DNA from: JAJFJD01 sp965228695
Lineage (GTDB): Bacteria; Pseudomonadota; Alphaproteobacteria; UBA8366
Assembly: GCA_965228695.1 (NCBI GenBank)
Contig: CBDDIB010000002.1
Span: 3,844,001-3,908,000, forward strand
Direction of reading: 5' to 3'
Length of the DNA: 64,000 nucleotides
In this document: in pieces, positions 34,656 to 44,414 of the stretch
Layout: each line of letters begins with the position of its first letter
Position numbering within the stretch: position 1 is the stretch's first letter
The notes under the pieces: generated by a model
What the model was told of the DNA's origin: nothing
Database searches by the model: none
What the model saw: only the letters and a program-made list of their open reading frames with translations
Translations under genes and position numbers: made by a program

Positions 34656-37600
34656 CTACTCGGCCGGCGTCGCCATTCCGCGGGTAGGCACGCGCCGGCG
34701 GCGCATCCACTGCCCGATGTCGCCTTGGACCGCGATCATCGACGGTATGACCAGCAACACCAGGAACGTCGTAATCATCAATCCGAAGACCAAAGTAATG
34801 GCCATCGGCACCAGGAACTGCGCCTGGAAGCTACGCTCGAACAACAGCGGGGTCAGACCGCCGATCGTCGTCAATGACGTTAGAATGACCGCGCGGAGCC
34901 GGTCGCACGTGCCGTTGATTACCGCGTCGGTGAAATGCTCGCCGCCCCGGATCCGTTCGTCGATGGTCGTGACCAGGATGATCGAATCGTTCACGACGAT
35001 CCCGGCGAGGCCGACCAGCGCGATCAGGCTGAGGATCGACATGTCGAAGCCAAGCAAGAGATGCCCCAACGTCGCGCCGACGAAGGACAGCGGAATGATC
35101 GCCATCACGACGAAGGGCCGTGAATAGCTGCCGAAAACCCAGGCAAGGATGATGAATATCGCCGCCATGCCGAAGATGGCGCCAAGCCTCATGTCCGCCA
35201 GCGTTTGCTCCTGCTCTTCCGCTTTACCGGCGAAGGAAACAGTCGCACTGTACTTCTTGGCGATATCGAATATGCCGTCCCGCTGCAACGCATCCAACAC
35301 GGTATTGCTGTTGGTCAGCGCCGCATCGATCTCCGCGGTGATCGCCACCTGCCGTTGGCCATCTTCGCGCTTGATCCGGGCGAATCCCTGTTTCTCACGG
35401 AACTGTACGACCTCGTCGAGCGGCACTTCGGCGCCGCTGACCGGCGACCGGACATAAATGTCGGCGAGCAGCCCGGAATCGACGTCCTGCCGGGGGAACC
35501 GAACCCGGATCGTCACCTCTTCGTCGCCGCGCGCAAACCGGCGTGCGGTCGCGCCGTCGAAAGCATGCCGGACCTGCCGGCCCACCGAATCGGTCGAGAA
35601 TCCCAGCGCTTTCCCCTGCGGCGAGAGTTCGAGGATCAATTCCAGCTTGCCGTAGGTCAGGTCGTCATCGATATCGGTCACACCGGGATAGCGTGCCAAG
35701 AGCGCCCGCACCTCGTTGGCCGCCGCCTTCAACGCCTCTAGGTTTTCGCCCGACAACCGCACATCCACCGGCCGACCCGGCGGGCCACCTTGCGCCGGTA
35801 GAATCGTCATCGTTTCGAGCCCAGGTATGGCCTGGACCTTTTCGCGCCACGACGCGACGAACTCCGAGGTCCGGATAGTTCGTTCGTCGGACGGCTTCAA
35901 CTCGACCACGATGCCGCCCACATTATCGCCGTCCACGCCGCCGCCGCCGTCCCTTGGACCGACGGAGGCGCCGATTGACGCCACGTTCATGACAACGATG
36001 TTGCCTTCGGTCGCCACGAGTTCGTCATTCGCCGCATTCAGCGCCCATTCAAGTTCATCGACCATCTTAATGGTCTGGTTCCGAGACGTACCCGAAACCA
36101 TCTGGACATTCGCGTAAATGATGTCGGCCTCCGGCGACGGGAAGAATGAAAACTGAACCCTGCCGCCGCCCAGGATACCGACGCTCACGATCAGCGAGGC
36201 GACGGCCGTTGCAAAAGCGGCATAGCGCCAGCGCACGACGAATTTAAGGAAGTGCCGGAAATGGTTCTCGCGAAATTCATCGAACCGGGTGTTGAACCAG
36301 GTTCGGAAAGGCCAAACCCTGCCCGATCCCCAACTGAAAGCGCCGCGCAAATGTCCAGGCAGCGCCAGGAAACACTCGATCAGGCTGGCGATGATGATCG
36401 CAATGACGACATACGGAATGCCGGCGATGATATCGCCGATGATGTCCGAGATGAACAGCAGCGGCGCGAAGGCCGCGATGGTGGTCAACGAGGACGAAAA
36501 AACGGGCGCCGCCATACGACGGGCGCCGTTTTCGGCCGCCGATATCGGATCCAACCCCTTCCGGTGCAGCGCATCCGCGTGCTCGCCAACGACAATCGCG
36601 TCGTCGACCACGATGCCGAGCGCCATGATCATACCGAACAGGCTGATCATGTTGACCGTCTGTCCGGTGGCCAGCATGACGCCCATCGTGGCCATCAGGG
36701 AAACCGGGATTCCCATAGCGACCCAAAACGCCACGGGCGAATTGAGAAAGACGAAAAGGACGGCGACGACCAGGACCAGCCCGGTTAATCCGTTCTCTAA
36801 CAGCAGATTGACGCGGCTGCGGATCAGATCGGCCTGAATGTTGTATTGCTCGACCTTCAGCAACGGCGGCAGGGTCGGCACAACCTCCGCCAGATAGCTA
36901 TTGACGATATCCGCCAGTTCCAATGCGTCCGCGTTGAGCGACCGCTGCACTTGCAACTCGATGGCGCGCTGCCCGTTACGGCGGCGTTCGGCCTGGTTCT
37001 CGTCGAACTGCTCGGACGTGCGCGCGATGTCATCGACATAGATCTTTTGTCCGGAGGGCAGCGATTTCACCTCGATGCGGGCGATACCGCTGGCTTCCTT
37101 TTCGAGCCCGATGCTTCGAATTTGCTTCTGGAACGCGCCGGACGTATCGCCGGACGGCAAGTCCTGAGAGGCATCGCCGATACGCCGCGCGATGTCCTCC
37201 AAGGTCATGTCAAGTTCGAGCAGCTTACGCTGCGGCACCTCGACCCAAATCTCCTCGTCCCGGGAACCCAGCAGCGTGACTTTGTCGATGCCACGGTCGA
37301 GTAAATCGTCACGAACCCGTTTCGCGACCGCTTTGAGTGCGGATTCCGAATACGGCCCGGAGATAACGATGCGGCTGATCGGATCGTAGCGGATCACCCG
37401 CCGTATCTCGGGACGTTCGCTATCATCCGGCAGGGTCGTGACCTGTCCTACCGCCGTTTCAACGTTTGACAATGCGAGCTGCATGTCCGATCCCGGCAGA
37501 AATTCGACATAGATGTTCGCGAACCCTTCCTGCGCCGTTGACCGGACTTGTTTGACCCCGTCGAGGAACCGTACTTCGGGCTCGATCGCCTGGACGATAT

Positions 37601-37829
37601 TAGTATCCACGTCCTCGGCGCTGGCGCCCCGCCACTCCACCTGAACGGTTACGAAATCGATGCCGAAATCCGGGAAGAACTGCGTGTTCATCCGAGACAA
37701 GGACACCACGCCGATCAGGATCATCAAGATCATCAGCAGGTTGGCCGCCGTCCGGTGCCGCACGAAAATACCGATCAGGTCGTTCCGCGCGCTGCGCGCC
37801 GGCCCGGCCGATCCCTTATCGCCCGCCAT
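34656..37829 (-). CDS. RND efflux transporter (AcrB/MMPL-type HAE permease)
   Basis: 1057 residues, 12 membrane helices in two halves with large periplasmic loops after helices 1 and 7. The helix-4 proton relay GIVVDDAIVVGEHAD has both Asp residues. The opening FVRHRTAANLLMILMILIGVVSL and the repeated second-half IVVNDSIILVTTIDERI are typical of the hydrophobe/amphiphile efflux family. Its start overlaps the membrane-fusion-protein stop by one base (TGATG). It exports an unknown compound through an outer-membrane channel not encoded here. Confidence 0.93.
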   Translation of the reverse strand: MAGDKGSAGPARSARNDLIGIFVRHRTAANLLMILMILIGVVSLSRMNTQFFPDFGIDFVTVQVEWRGASAEDVDTNIVQAIEPEVRFLDGVKQVRSTAQEGFANIYVEFLPGSDMQLALSNVETAVGQVTTLPDDSERPEIRRVIRYDPISRIVISGPYSESALKAVAKRVRDDLLDRGIDKVTLLGSRDEEIWVEVPQRKLLELDMTLEDIARRIGDASQDLPSGDTSGAFQKQIRSIGLEKEASGIARIEVKSLPSGQKIYVDDIARTSEQFDENQAERRRNGQRAIELQVQRSLNADALELADIVNSYLAEVVPTLPPLLKVEQYNIQADLIRSRVNLLLENGLTGLVLVVAVLFVFLNSPVAFWVAMGIPVSLMATMGVMLATGQTVNMISLFGMIMALGIVVDDAIVVGEHADALHRKGLDPISAAENGARRMAAPVFSSSLTTIAAFAPLLFISDIIGDIIAGIPYVVIAIIIASLIECFLALPGHLRGAFSWGSGRVWPFRTWFNTRFDEFRENHFRHFLKFVVRWRYAAFATAVASLIVSVGILGGGRVQFSFFPSPEADIIYANVQMVSGTSRNQTIKMVDELEWALNAANDELVATEGNIVVMNVASIGASVGPRDGGGGVDGDNVGGIVVELKPSDERTIRTSEFVASWREKVQAIPGLETMTILPAQGGPPGRPVDVRLSGENLEALKAAANEVRALLARYPGVTDIDDDLTYGKLELILELSPQGKALGFSTDSVGRQVRHAFDGATARRFARGDEEVTIRVRFPRQDVDSGLLADIYVRSPVSGAEVPLDEVVQFREKQGFARIKREDGQRQVAITAEIDAALTNSNTVLDALQRDGIFDIAKKYSATVSFAGKAEEQEQTLADMRLGAIFGMAAIFIILAWVFGSYSRPFVVMAIIPLSFVGATLGHLLLGFDMSILSLIALVGLAGIVVNDSIILVTTIDERIRGGEHFTDAVINGTCDRLRAVILTSLTTIGGLTPLLFERSFQAQFLVPMAITLVFGLMITTFLVLLVIPSMIAVQGDIGQWMRRRRVPTRGMATPAE

Positions 37830-39040
37830 CAGGGAGTCCTGACCTTCAATCCGGGTCCGATCTCCGGGAACCGGGTCGTCACGATCATGTCAGAGGATTC
37901 GTAGTTGCCGCGGATCAGCAGATCCTTGCCATCACGCGCGACGATCCGCACCCGGCGGGGATCGAGACGATCGCCCGCGATGCGATAAACGGTATCGCCG
38001 CCGTAGACGGCTTCCTCGGGTACCCGCGTCACGTCTTCGTATCGCGGCCCCGGCACCCTGACCTCGACGAAGGCCCCGGGACGCAGATTGGTCCTGACGC
38101 CGATCCCGTCGATTCTGGCGAATACCTCGACGCCGCCGCTCGCAGTCTGCACTTCGCTTTCGATACGGTCGAGCGTGCCGTCGAAGCCCTGTCCGGCCCA
38201 AAAAATCTTGACCTGAACGTTTCGGTAATTTCCGTCCGATAGAAAGCGCGTGAACTCCCGGTTCCCCACGTGGAACCGGGCTTCCAAGCTCTCCGCCCGG
38301 ATCATCTTGGCGACGACATCACCGACATTGACGAATTTTCCAATCGCCGTGGTGACGCCAACCAGGAAACCATCGAAGGGCGCCACAATTCGGCTATCCT
38401 CGATATCGCGCTTGGTACGGTCGAGATCGACCTCAAGTCGCGTGATGGTATTGCGCCGTTCGATTTCCCTTTGTCTCGCGTCGCTCAGGCTGAGCTTCGC
38501 GTCGTCCAGCGCCTTCTCGGACGAATATCCCGACCCCGCCAACCGCGTGCGCCGCTTCACATCGCGTTCCAAAAGCGAGATGCGCTCGCGGTCCCGTTCG
38601 AGCATCGCCCGATTGCCGTTCAGATCGGCTTCGATCTCGCGCAGCTTCGCCTCCGAATTGAAGGGGTCGAGGCGCACCAACAACTCGCCCTTCCGCACGA
38701 CGCCGCCCTCGATAAAATTCGGACCGATCTCAAGGATCGTCCCCGAGACTTCCGGCCGGATATCGATTTCCCGGCCGGCCACGATGCGGCCGAAGAAACG
38801 GCGCTCCGGTTGAACCGTGGCGGACGTCCCGGGTACCGACGCGACCGTCCAAATACGCTCGACCACCGGCTTTGCAGCCAGTTCGGGCCGGGTCGAAATT
38901 AGGAATATCGCGACCATTACGCCAAGGGTCAGAATGGCCAACGGGATCATTATCGCGAAGAGCCGCTTCGACAGGTTGAACCGACTCATACCTGTCTTAC
39001 GAACAAGCTTATCCTGCTTGATATCGTCCCCGTGTTTCAT
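37829..39040 (-). CDS. RND periplasmic adaptor (membrane fusion protein)
   Basis: 403 residues from ATG 39040, which overlaps the TetR stop codon (ATGA). One N-terminal membrane helix (IMIPLAILTLGVMVAIFL), a lipoyl half-motif pair (GRIVAGREIDIRPEVSGTILEIGPNF and SRIVAPFDGFLVGVTTAIGKFV), an alpha-hairpin between them and a beta-barrel domain. It bridges the RND pump to an outer-membrane channel. The 516-residue ORF starting at 39379 is a shadow extension through tetR. Confidence 0.92.
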   Translation of the reverse strand: MKHGDDIKQDKLVRKTGMSRFNLSKRLFAIMIPLAILTLGVMVAIFLISTRPELAAKPVVERIWTVASVPGTSATVQPERRFFGRIVAGREIDIRPEVSGTILEIGPNFIEGGVVRKGELLVRLDPFNSEAKLREIEADLNGNRAMLERDRERISLLERDVKRRTRLAGSGYSSEKALDDAKLSLSDARQREIERRNTITRLEVDLDRTKRDIEDSRIVAPFDGFLVGVTTAIGKFVNVGDVVAKMIRAESLEARFHVGNREFTRFLSDGNYRNVQVKIFWAGQGFDGTLDRIESEVQTASGGVEVFARIDGIGVRTNLRPGAFVEVRVPGPRYEDVTRVPEEAVYGGDTVYRIAGDRLDPRRVRIVARDGKDLLIRGNYESSDMIVTTRFPEIGPGLKVRTP

Positions 39041-39774
39041 GCTTCTTCCTCGTCTGCATACGGGTCGACCTCGGGAAGGCCCAACATCGCCAGCATTCGC
39101 GGGACCATCGTCCCCACGATCAGCCGGACATGCTCGGGCGTATAATCCTCCCAATTCAACCGTGCCAGGATGAGGCCCTTGGTCGCACCGAACGCCATGC
39201 ATTGCGCGATCATATTCGCGGTCAGCAATAGCGTTTCCGGCGCTCGTCGGTCGTAACCGGTGGCCGCCGCGACGAGTTCCGCGACGGCATCGTGTACGGG
39301 ATTGATCCGGTCGCGGATCAACATCGCGAATTCGCTCGACGGCTGATGGAATTCGCGCAACATGATCGGCATCTGCCACCGCAAGGACTGGCGGCTGACA
39401 ATCCCGGTCAACAACGAGCGAATCATATGGGCGGCAATCCGGGCCAGCGCATCGCGATCGCCGTCGGCTTGTTTCACGCCGTCCCGCAGCCCTTCAATCA
39501 TGGGTGCAAACAACGGCTCCGTATCCTCCACCAGTTTGACGAGGATGCCGTGATAGAGCCCTTCCTTGCCGCCAAAATGATAGTTGATCGACGCGCCGTT
39601 GACGTCCGCCTCGCGCGCAAGTTCCCGGATCGAGACGCCGTCATAGCCCCGGTCGGCGATTAAGCGGCCCGCCGCCTCGAGGATACGGGCACGGCTCTCC
39701 TCACCGCCGGGACGGCCCGGGCCCCGGCTTTCGGCCTGCGTTACGTTCGTCTTTATGCTGGAATGTGACGCCAT
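39037..39774 (-). CDS. TetR family regulator of the RND operon
   Basis: 245 residues. The N-terminal HTH is clear (RGYDGVSIRELAREADVNGASINYHFGGKEGLYHGIL). The C-terminal ligand domain resembles the CerR/DUF1956-type. It is first in a tetR-adaptor-pump operon with overlapping codons, so it most likely represses its own operon and is released by a pump substrate. A palindromic operator candidate lies upstream at 39840-39857. Confidence 0.92.
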   Translation of the reverse strand: MASHSSIKTNVTQAESRGPGRPGGEESRARILEAAGRLIADRGYDGVSIRELAREADVNGASINYHFGGKEGLYHGILVKLVEDTEPLFAPMIEGLRDGVKQADGDRDALARIAAHMIRSLLTGIVSRQSLRWQMPIMLREFHQPSSEFAMLIRDRINPVHDAVAELVAAATGYDRRAPETLLLTANMIAQCMAFGATKGLILARLNWEDYTPEHVRLIVGTMVPRMLAMLGLPEVDPYADEEEA

Positions 39775-39839
39775 ATCCTACTCAAACGAAACATTAAATT
39801 TCAATCCAACAAGCGGAAGCAAAGTTGTCCGCACAAATA

Positions 39840-39857
39840 ATCAAACGATTGTTTAAT
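39840..39857. promoter_or_regulatory. Candidate TetR operator
   Basis: ATCAAAC, GATT, GTTTAAT: a nearly perfect inverted repeat (six of seven arm bases match) in an AT-rich stretch 66 bases before the tetR start. Size and sequence are typical of TetR-family sites. No other palindrome of this quality was seen in the 289-base gap to the flavin reductase gene. Confidence 0.5.
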
Positions 39858-40063
39858 AAATAATGCATCTGCTGGATTTTGCAAGAGACAAATTCGGCGG
39901 TATTACCGCACGCCACGCCTCACCGGACAGGCATCCAGGGATCGAACAGGATCGAACGCCCGCAACAGTAGGATTAGGTTAGGCTGACTACCCCCAGACT
40001 GCTGTTGCCAATCAGTCGAAAATTCGTATTGCTTGGGGAAACAATGCACTTGGGAGAACACGC

Positions 40064-40702
40064 ATGTTCTACGACCCCGATATCAAGAAATCTCACGGCC
40101 TGCCGCACGATCCGTTCAAATCGCTTGTCGCACCCCGCCCCATCGGCTGGATCAGCACCGTCAGCACCGACGGCCACGTGAATCTCGCGCCGTATAGCTT
40201 CTTCAACGCGGTCTGCTACAACCCGTGCATTGTCATGTTCTCGTCCAGCGGGCTGCCGGACGATCCGCAAAAACATTCTTGGCGCAATGCGGAAGAAACC
40301 GGTGAATTCGTCTGCAACATCGTGTCCGAGGAGTTGAAGGATCCGATGAACACCACGTCCGCGCATGTCGCGCGCGGCGTCGACGAGTTCGAGCTTGCCG
40401 GCCTGACGGCGGAGCCGTCGGAAAAGGTCAAACCGCCCCGCGTGAAGGAGTCGCCGGCCCATCTCGAGTGCAAGTATCTCCGCACCGTGGAGTTCGAGAG
40501 CGAGGAGGCCCATCACACGCACGGCGTCGTCTTCGGCCATGTCGTCGGCATTCATATCCGCGACGACATTCTCACCGACGGCATGGTGGACACGCTCAAG
40601 TTCCGGCCCGTCGCCCGCCTCGGCTATATGGAATACACGGTGGTCGACAACGTCTTCTCGATGGGCCGTCCGGACGTCAAGATTCCGAGCGCCGCCGAAT
40701 AG
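40064..40702 (+). CDS. Flavin reductase-like (FMN-binding split barrel) protein
   Basis: 212 residues of the flavin reductase/FlaRed family. Typical opening FKSLVAPRPIGWISTVSTDGHVNLAPYSFFNAVCYNPCIVMFSS, with ARPIGW as the FMN-contact region. Members with this longer form often act alone as NAD(P)H:FMN oxidoreductases of unknown role. It precedes the acyl-CoA synthetase gene by 129 bases on the same strand. Confidence 0.85.
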   Translation: MFYDPDIKKSHGLPHDPFKSLVAPRPIGWISTVSTDGHVNLAPYSFFNAVCYNPCIVMFSSSGLPDDPQKHSWRNAEETGEFVCNIVSEELKDPMNTTSAHVARGVDEFELAGLTAEPSEKVKPPRVKESPAHLECKYLRTVEFESEEAHHTHGVVFGHVVGIHIRDDILTDGMVDTLKFRPVARLGYMEYTVVDNVFSMGRPDVKIPSAAE

Positions 40703-40831
40703 GACCGGTCACCGGGTCTCCGGTGTCGATCCTCTCTTATCGCTCTCCGGACCAGCCGCCTTCGTTTGACACGGGGGCGGCTAAACCTGTCAAATCGCCC
40801 TGCGATCCCAATAAGCACATAACGCCCGGAC

Positions 40832-42949
40832 ATGACTGATATTCTCGCCTCCGCCCAGACGCTTAAACCGATGCTCGAACCCCGCGGCATCGCCGTTCTC
40901 GGGGCATCGGACAACGCCACAAAGATCGGCGGCGTGCCGTTGCGCTATTTCCGGGAATACGGCTACGCAGGCGGCATCTATGCGGTGAACCCGACCCGCG
41001 ACACGGTACAAGGGCTGCCCGCTTACAAGAGCGTGACGGATATCGAAGGTCCGGTCGATATGGCGATCATGGCGGTGCCCGCCCACCTGGCGATCGAAAC
41101 CGCCGAAGCGGCGGCCGAGAAAGGCGTGAAGGCGCTCTGTACCTTCACCTCGGGCTTCGCGGAAATCGGCGAAGACGGACAACGCGCGCAGCAGCGGCTC
41201 GGAGAGATCGCACGCGACACCGGGATGCGCATTCTCGGACCCAACTGCCTCGGCTATTTCAATGCCCGAAACCATGTCTACGCGACATTCAGCACAAGCA
41301 TCGGGCACGGTCTGCCGAAGGTCGGCAACGTCGGCTTGGTCAGCCAAAGCGGCGCCTTCGGCAGTCACTGTTTCGTATTGGGGCGCGAACGCGGTCTGGG
41401 CTACAGCGCCTGCATCACCACCGGGAACGAGGTCGATATCAGCGTCGCCGAATGCATCGCCTACCTCGCCACCGACGACAATACCGACGTGATCGCCTGC
41501 TACATGGAAGGCTGCCAGGACGGCGAAATGTTCAAGGAAGCACTCGCCCTCGCCTATGAGAACAAGAAGCCGGTCGTGATCCAGAAGGTCGGCCGCTCCG
41601 CGGTCGGTACCGAGGCCGCGGCCTCTCATACGGCATCGCTGACCGGCGCGGATCAGGTCTTCGATGCGGTGTTCGAGCGCTACAATGCGTACCGCGCCGA
41701 TACAGCCTCGGAGTTGATCGACATCGCCTATATGTGCAGCGGCATGTGCCGGTCGGGCACGATTCCGTCCGGCAACAAGGTCGCCATCGCGACGATTTCG
41801 GGCGGCGCCGGGGTCACGATGGCGGACGCCGCCGAGGAGGCGGGCCTGGACCTCGCCCCCCTTCCCGACAAGACGCAGGACTATCTCAAGGATCTGGTGC
41901 CCTTCGCCGGAACACGGAATCCGGTCGATTTCACGGCGCAGGTCTATAACGACTATTCGGTCATCACCAAAAATTTCGAGGCGATCCTGGAAGAAGGCGG
42001 ATACGACGCGGTCATCGGTTTCTTCAGTTCGCTGCTCTATTCGGATGCCGTCTCGCAGAAGGTGCTCGATTCCCTCATTCCCGTCCGGAAGGCCTATCCC
42101 GACCGGGTGCTGGCGCTGTCGGTGATCGGGCCGGACCAGCGCAAGCGCGACTTCGAAGACGAAGGATTCCTACTGCTGCATGATCCATCGGAGGCGATGA
42201 AGACGATCTCGGCAGTCCTGCGGATCGGTGCGGGGCTGGCGCGCGGCCCCTACCCGGCCGCGGACGGCGCAAAATCGCCAATCCTGGAAAACCGACCCTA
42301 CAACGAACTCGAGGCGAAAGCGGTGCTCAACGCGGCCGGCATCGCCGCCTCGCCCGAGAAAATCGCCGAGACCGCGGCTGAGGCCGAGATTGCGGCTGCC
42401 GACATCGGCTATCCGGTCGTCATGAAGGTGGTCTCCGCCGATATCGTCCATAAATCGGACGTGGGCGGCGTGAAACTCAATCTGTCGTCCGCAGGGGCCG
42501 TCCGCGCGGCCTACGACGCCATCATGACGGACTGTACCCGCGCCCATCCGGATGCCAAGATCGACGGGATCCTCGTCGCCAAGATGATCTCGGGCGGCGT
42601 GGAAGCAATCCTCGGCGTACAGCGCGACCCCGTATTCGGCCCGGTCGTGATGTTCGGTCTCGGCGGTATCTTCACGGAGGTGATGAAGGACGTAACCTTC
42701 CGGCTCGCCCCCTTCGGGGAGGAGGAAGCGATGGACATGATCCGGTCGATCAAAGGATTCCCGCTGTTGGACGGCGCACGGGGTGCGGCGAAATGCGATC
42801 AGGCCGCCCTGGCAAAAACGCTGTCGCGCCTGTCGGTCTTCGCGGACGCCAATCGCGATGTCGTCACCAGCATCGACATCAATCCGTTGGTCGTTCTGCC
42901 GGAAGGCGATGGCGTGGCAGCCCTCGATGCGGTGATCCTGACCGAATAG
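40832..42949 (+). CDS. ADP-forming acyl-CoA synthetase (fused subunits)
   Basis: 705 residues. N-terminal CoA-binding Rossmann domain (RGIAVLGASDNATKIGGVPLRYF), succinyl-CoA-ligase-like middle with ASHTASLTGADQ, and a C-terminal ATP-grasp domain (YNELEAKAVLNAAGI to VVMKVVSADIVHKSDVGGVKLNL). It makes acyl-CoA from a carboxylic acid with ATP giving ADP; relatives act on acetate, pimelate, ferulate or other acids. The substrate is not predictable. No close operon partners. Confidence 0.92.
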   Translation: MTDILASAQTLKPMLEPRGIAVLGASDNATKIGGVPLRYFREYGYAGGIYAVNPTRDTVQGLPAYKSVTDIEGPVDMAIMAVPAHLAIETAEAAAEKGVKALCTFTSGFAEIGEDGQRAQQRLGEIARDTGMRILGPNCLGYFNARNHVYATFSTSIGHGLPKVGNVGLVSQSGAFGSHCFVLGRERGLGYSACITTGNEVDISVAECIAYLATDDNTDVIACYMEGCQDGEMFKEALALAYENKKPVVIQKVGRSAVGTEAAASHTASLTGADQVFDAVFERYNAYRADTASELIDIAYMCSGMCRSGTIPSGNKVAIATISGGAGVTMADAAEEAGLDLAPLPDKTQDYLKDLVPFAGTRNPVDFTAQVYNDYSVITKNFEAILEEGGYDAVIGFFSSLLYSDAVSQKVLDSLIPVRKAYPDRVLALSVIGPDQRKRDFEDEGFLLLHDPSEAMKTISAVLRIGAGLARGPYPAADGAKSPILENRPYNELEAKAVLNAAGIAASPEKIAETAAEAEIAAADIGYPVVMKVVSADIVHKSDVGGVKLNLSSAGAVRAAYDAIMTDCTRAHPDAKIDGILVAKMISGGVEAILGVQRDPVFGPVVMFGLGGIFTEVMKDVTFRLAPFGEEEAMDMIRSIKGFPLLDGARGAAKCDQAALAKTLSRLSVFADANRDVVTSIDINPLVVLPEGDGVAALDAVILTE

Positions 42950-42963
42950 GCGCTTTCCGATTT

Positions 42964-43089
42964 TCAAAAACACCCCGGCGCACCGGCAAGCGACATGACG
43001 ACGGCCACGGTCGCCCCTTGCGTGATCCAGCCGACAAGCGCCATGCTCAGCAGTGCGCCGAGCGCTACCGGTGCCAACCAACCGATCAT
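42964..43089 (-). CDS. 41-residue membrane protein coupled to MFS gene
   Basis: Starts inside the stop codon of the upstream MFS gene (ATGA overlap). The product (MIGWLAPVALGALLSMALVG to the end AGAPGCF) is almost wholly hydrophobic, with one or two membrane helices and a C-terminal Cys. The coupling and composition favour a real small protein, perhaps a transporter accessory. No independent ribosome site is needed at such an overlap. Confidence 0.5.
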   Translation of the reverse strand: MIGWLAPVALGALLSMALVGWITQGATVAVVMSLAGAPGCF

Positions 43090-44309
43090 TCGGCGGCCAC
43101 AAGCCGCGATACCGGCCGCTCGTCGATCGGCCAGTGCAATGCGGCCGAACCGATGCCGAGCGCCACGCTGAACCACCACATGGCGTCATAGCTGCCGAGA
43201 TAGTCATAAGCGGTGCCCGCCAACCACGCGCCGAGGAAGCCACCGAGCTGATGGCCGAAAAAGACGATCCCGAACAGCATCGACATATAGGCCGGCCCGA
43301 AGATATACGCGACCAATCCACTGGTCAGCGGCACCGTGCCGAGCCAGAGAAACCCCATCGCCGCGCCGAACAGAAGGACGGATGTTTCCGTCACCGGCGC
43401 TACGATAAAGACCAGGAAGATCGCCGCACGCGCGAGGTAAAGCAGACTGAGGACGGACTTCTTCGGGTAGCGCTGTCCGAAATAGCCGCAGAAATAGGTT
43501 CCGACGATGTTGCAGACCCCAACCAATGTCAACGTGGCGGCGGCCAACCACGGCGGCATGCCCTTGTCGCCGAGATAGGCCGGCAGATGCACCGCGACGA
43601 AGGCCAGATGGAATCCGCAGACGAAAAAGCCGGCGGTCAACAACCAGAACCCCTTATGCCGCCGTGCCTCATGGAAGGCCTCTGTCAGGGTTTGGCTGTC
43701 ATGCCGATCCGGTTCGGCATGTTTCCCAGCGATTCCATAAGCAAGCGGCACGATCAGCAGCGCCGTCACCGCCAGTATCAGAAGACTCGCGGACCAGCCC
43801 AACCAATCGATCAGAAGATGCGTATAAGGCAAAGCCAAGAACTGGCCGATCGACCCGCCCATGCTGGCCATGCCAAGGGCTAATGTCCGCTTTTCCGGCG
43901 GCGCAGCCCGGCCCACCGCGCCGAGTACGACGGTGTAACCGGCACCGCTCAATCCCAATCCAATAAGCAATCCGCCGACCAAGAGCTGGCCGCCCTCGCC
44001 CGCCACGGTCATGATCGCCAACCCGACGGCATAGCAAAGCCCGCCGACAACGGCGACCCGTCCGGCGCCATACCGGTCGGCGGCCGCGCCGGCGAACGGG
44101 GCCGCGAGTCCCCAGATCAGATTCATCATCCCCATCCCGAAGGCGAAAGTCTCGCGGCCCAGGTCGAGGTCGACGCTGACCGGCGCCAGAAACAGGCCGA
44201 ATGTCTGCCGGATACCCGCCGTGATTCCCATGATCACGCCGCCGCTCAAGACAGCGAACAGTAGGACACGGGAAAGCGAATGGAAGGGCGATCGCGACTG
44301 ACGCATCAA
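43086..44309 (-). CDS. MFS transporter, monocarboxylate/oxalate-formate-like
   Basis: 407 residues, 12 membrane helices. Motifs resemble the OFA/MCT-type: GITAGIRQTFGLFLAPVSVDLDLGRETFAFGMGMMNLIWGLAAPFAGAAADRYGAGRVAVVGG at the N-terminus, with the DRYG loop between helices 2 and 3. Likely carries an organic anion. It is divergent from a LysR gene across 105 bases and probably controlled by it. Confidence 0.87.
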   Translation of the reverse strand: MMRQSRSPFHSLSRVLLFAVLSGGVIMGITAGIRQTFGLFLAPVSVDLDLGRETFAFGMGMMNLIWGLAAPFAGAAADRYGAGRVAVVGGLCYAVGLAIMTVAGEGGQLLVGGLLIGLGLSGAGYTVVLGAVGRAAPPEKRTLALGMASMGGSIGQFLALPYTHLLIDWLGWSASLLILAVTALLIVPLAYGIAGKHAEPDRHDSQTLTEAFHEARRHKGFWLLTAGFFVCGFHLAFVAVHLPAYLGDKGMPPWLAAATLTLVGVCNIVGTYFCGYFGQRYPKKSVLSLLYLARAAIFLVFIVAPVTETSVLLFGAAMGFLWLGTVPLTSGLVAYIFGPAYMSMLFGIVFFGHQLGGFLGAWLAGTAYDYLGSYDAMWWFSVALGIGSAALHWPIDERPVSRLVAAE

Positions 44310-44355
44310 AAGACCTTTGAGATGAATTTGAACTTGGCGTCAGCCTATGCGAGAG

Positions 44356-44366
44356 GTGATAATCAC
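44356..44366. promoter_or_regulatory. Palindrome in MFS/lysR divergent region
   Basis: GTGATAATCAC, five-base arms around one base, with a further copy of AGTGAT at 44401-44406. Located between the divergent lysR and MFS genes, where a LysR-type regulator would bind. The LysR T-N11-A type core could include it. Confidence 0.4.
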
Positions 44367-44414
44367 TAAAACGAATTACTATGATCGTCTAATCTCAATC
44401 AGTGATAAAAGAAC

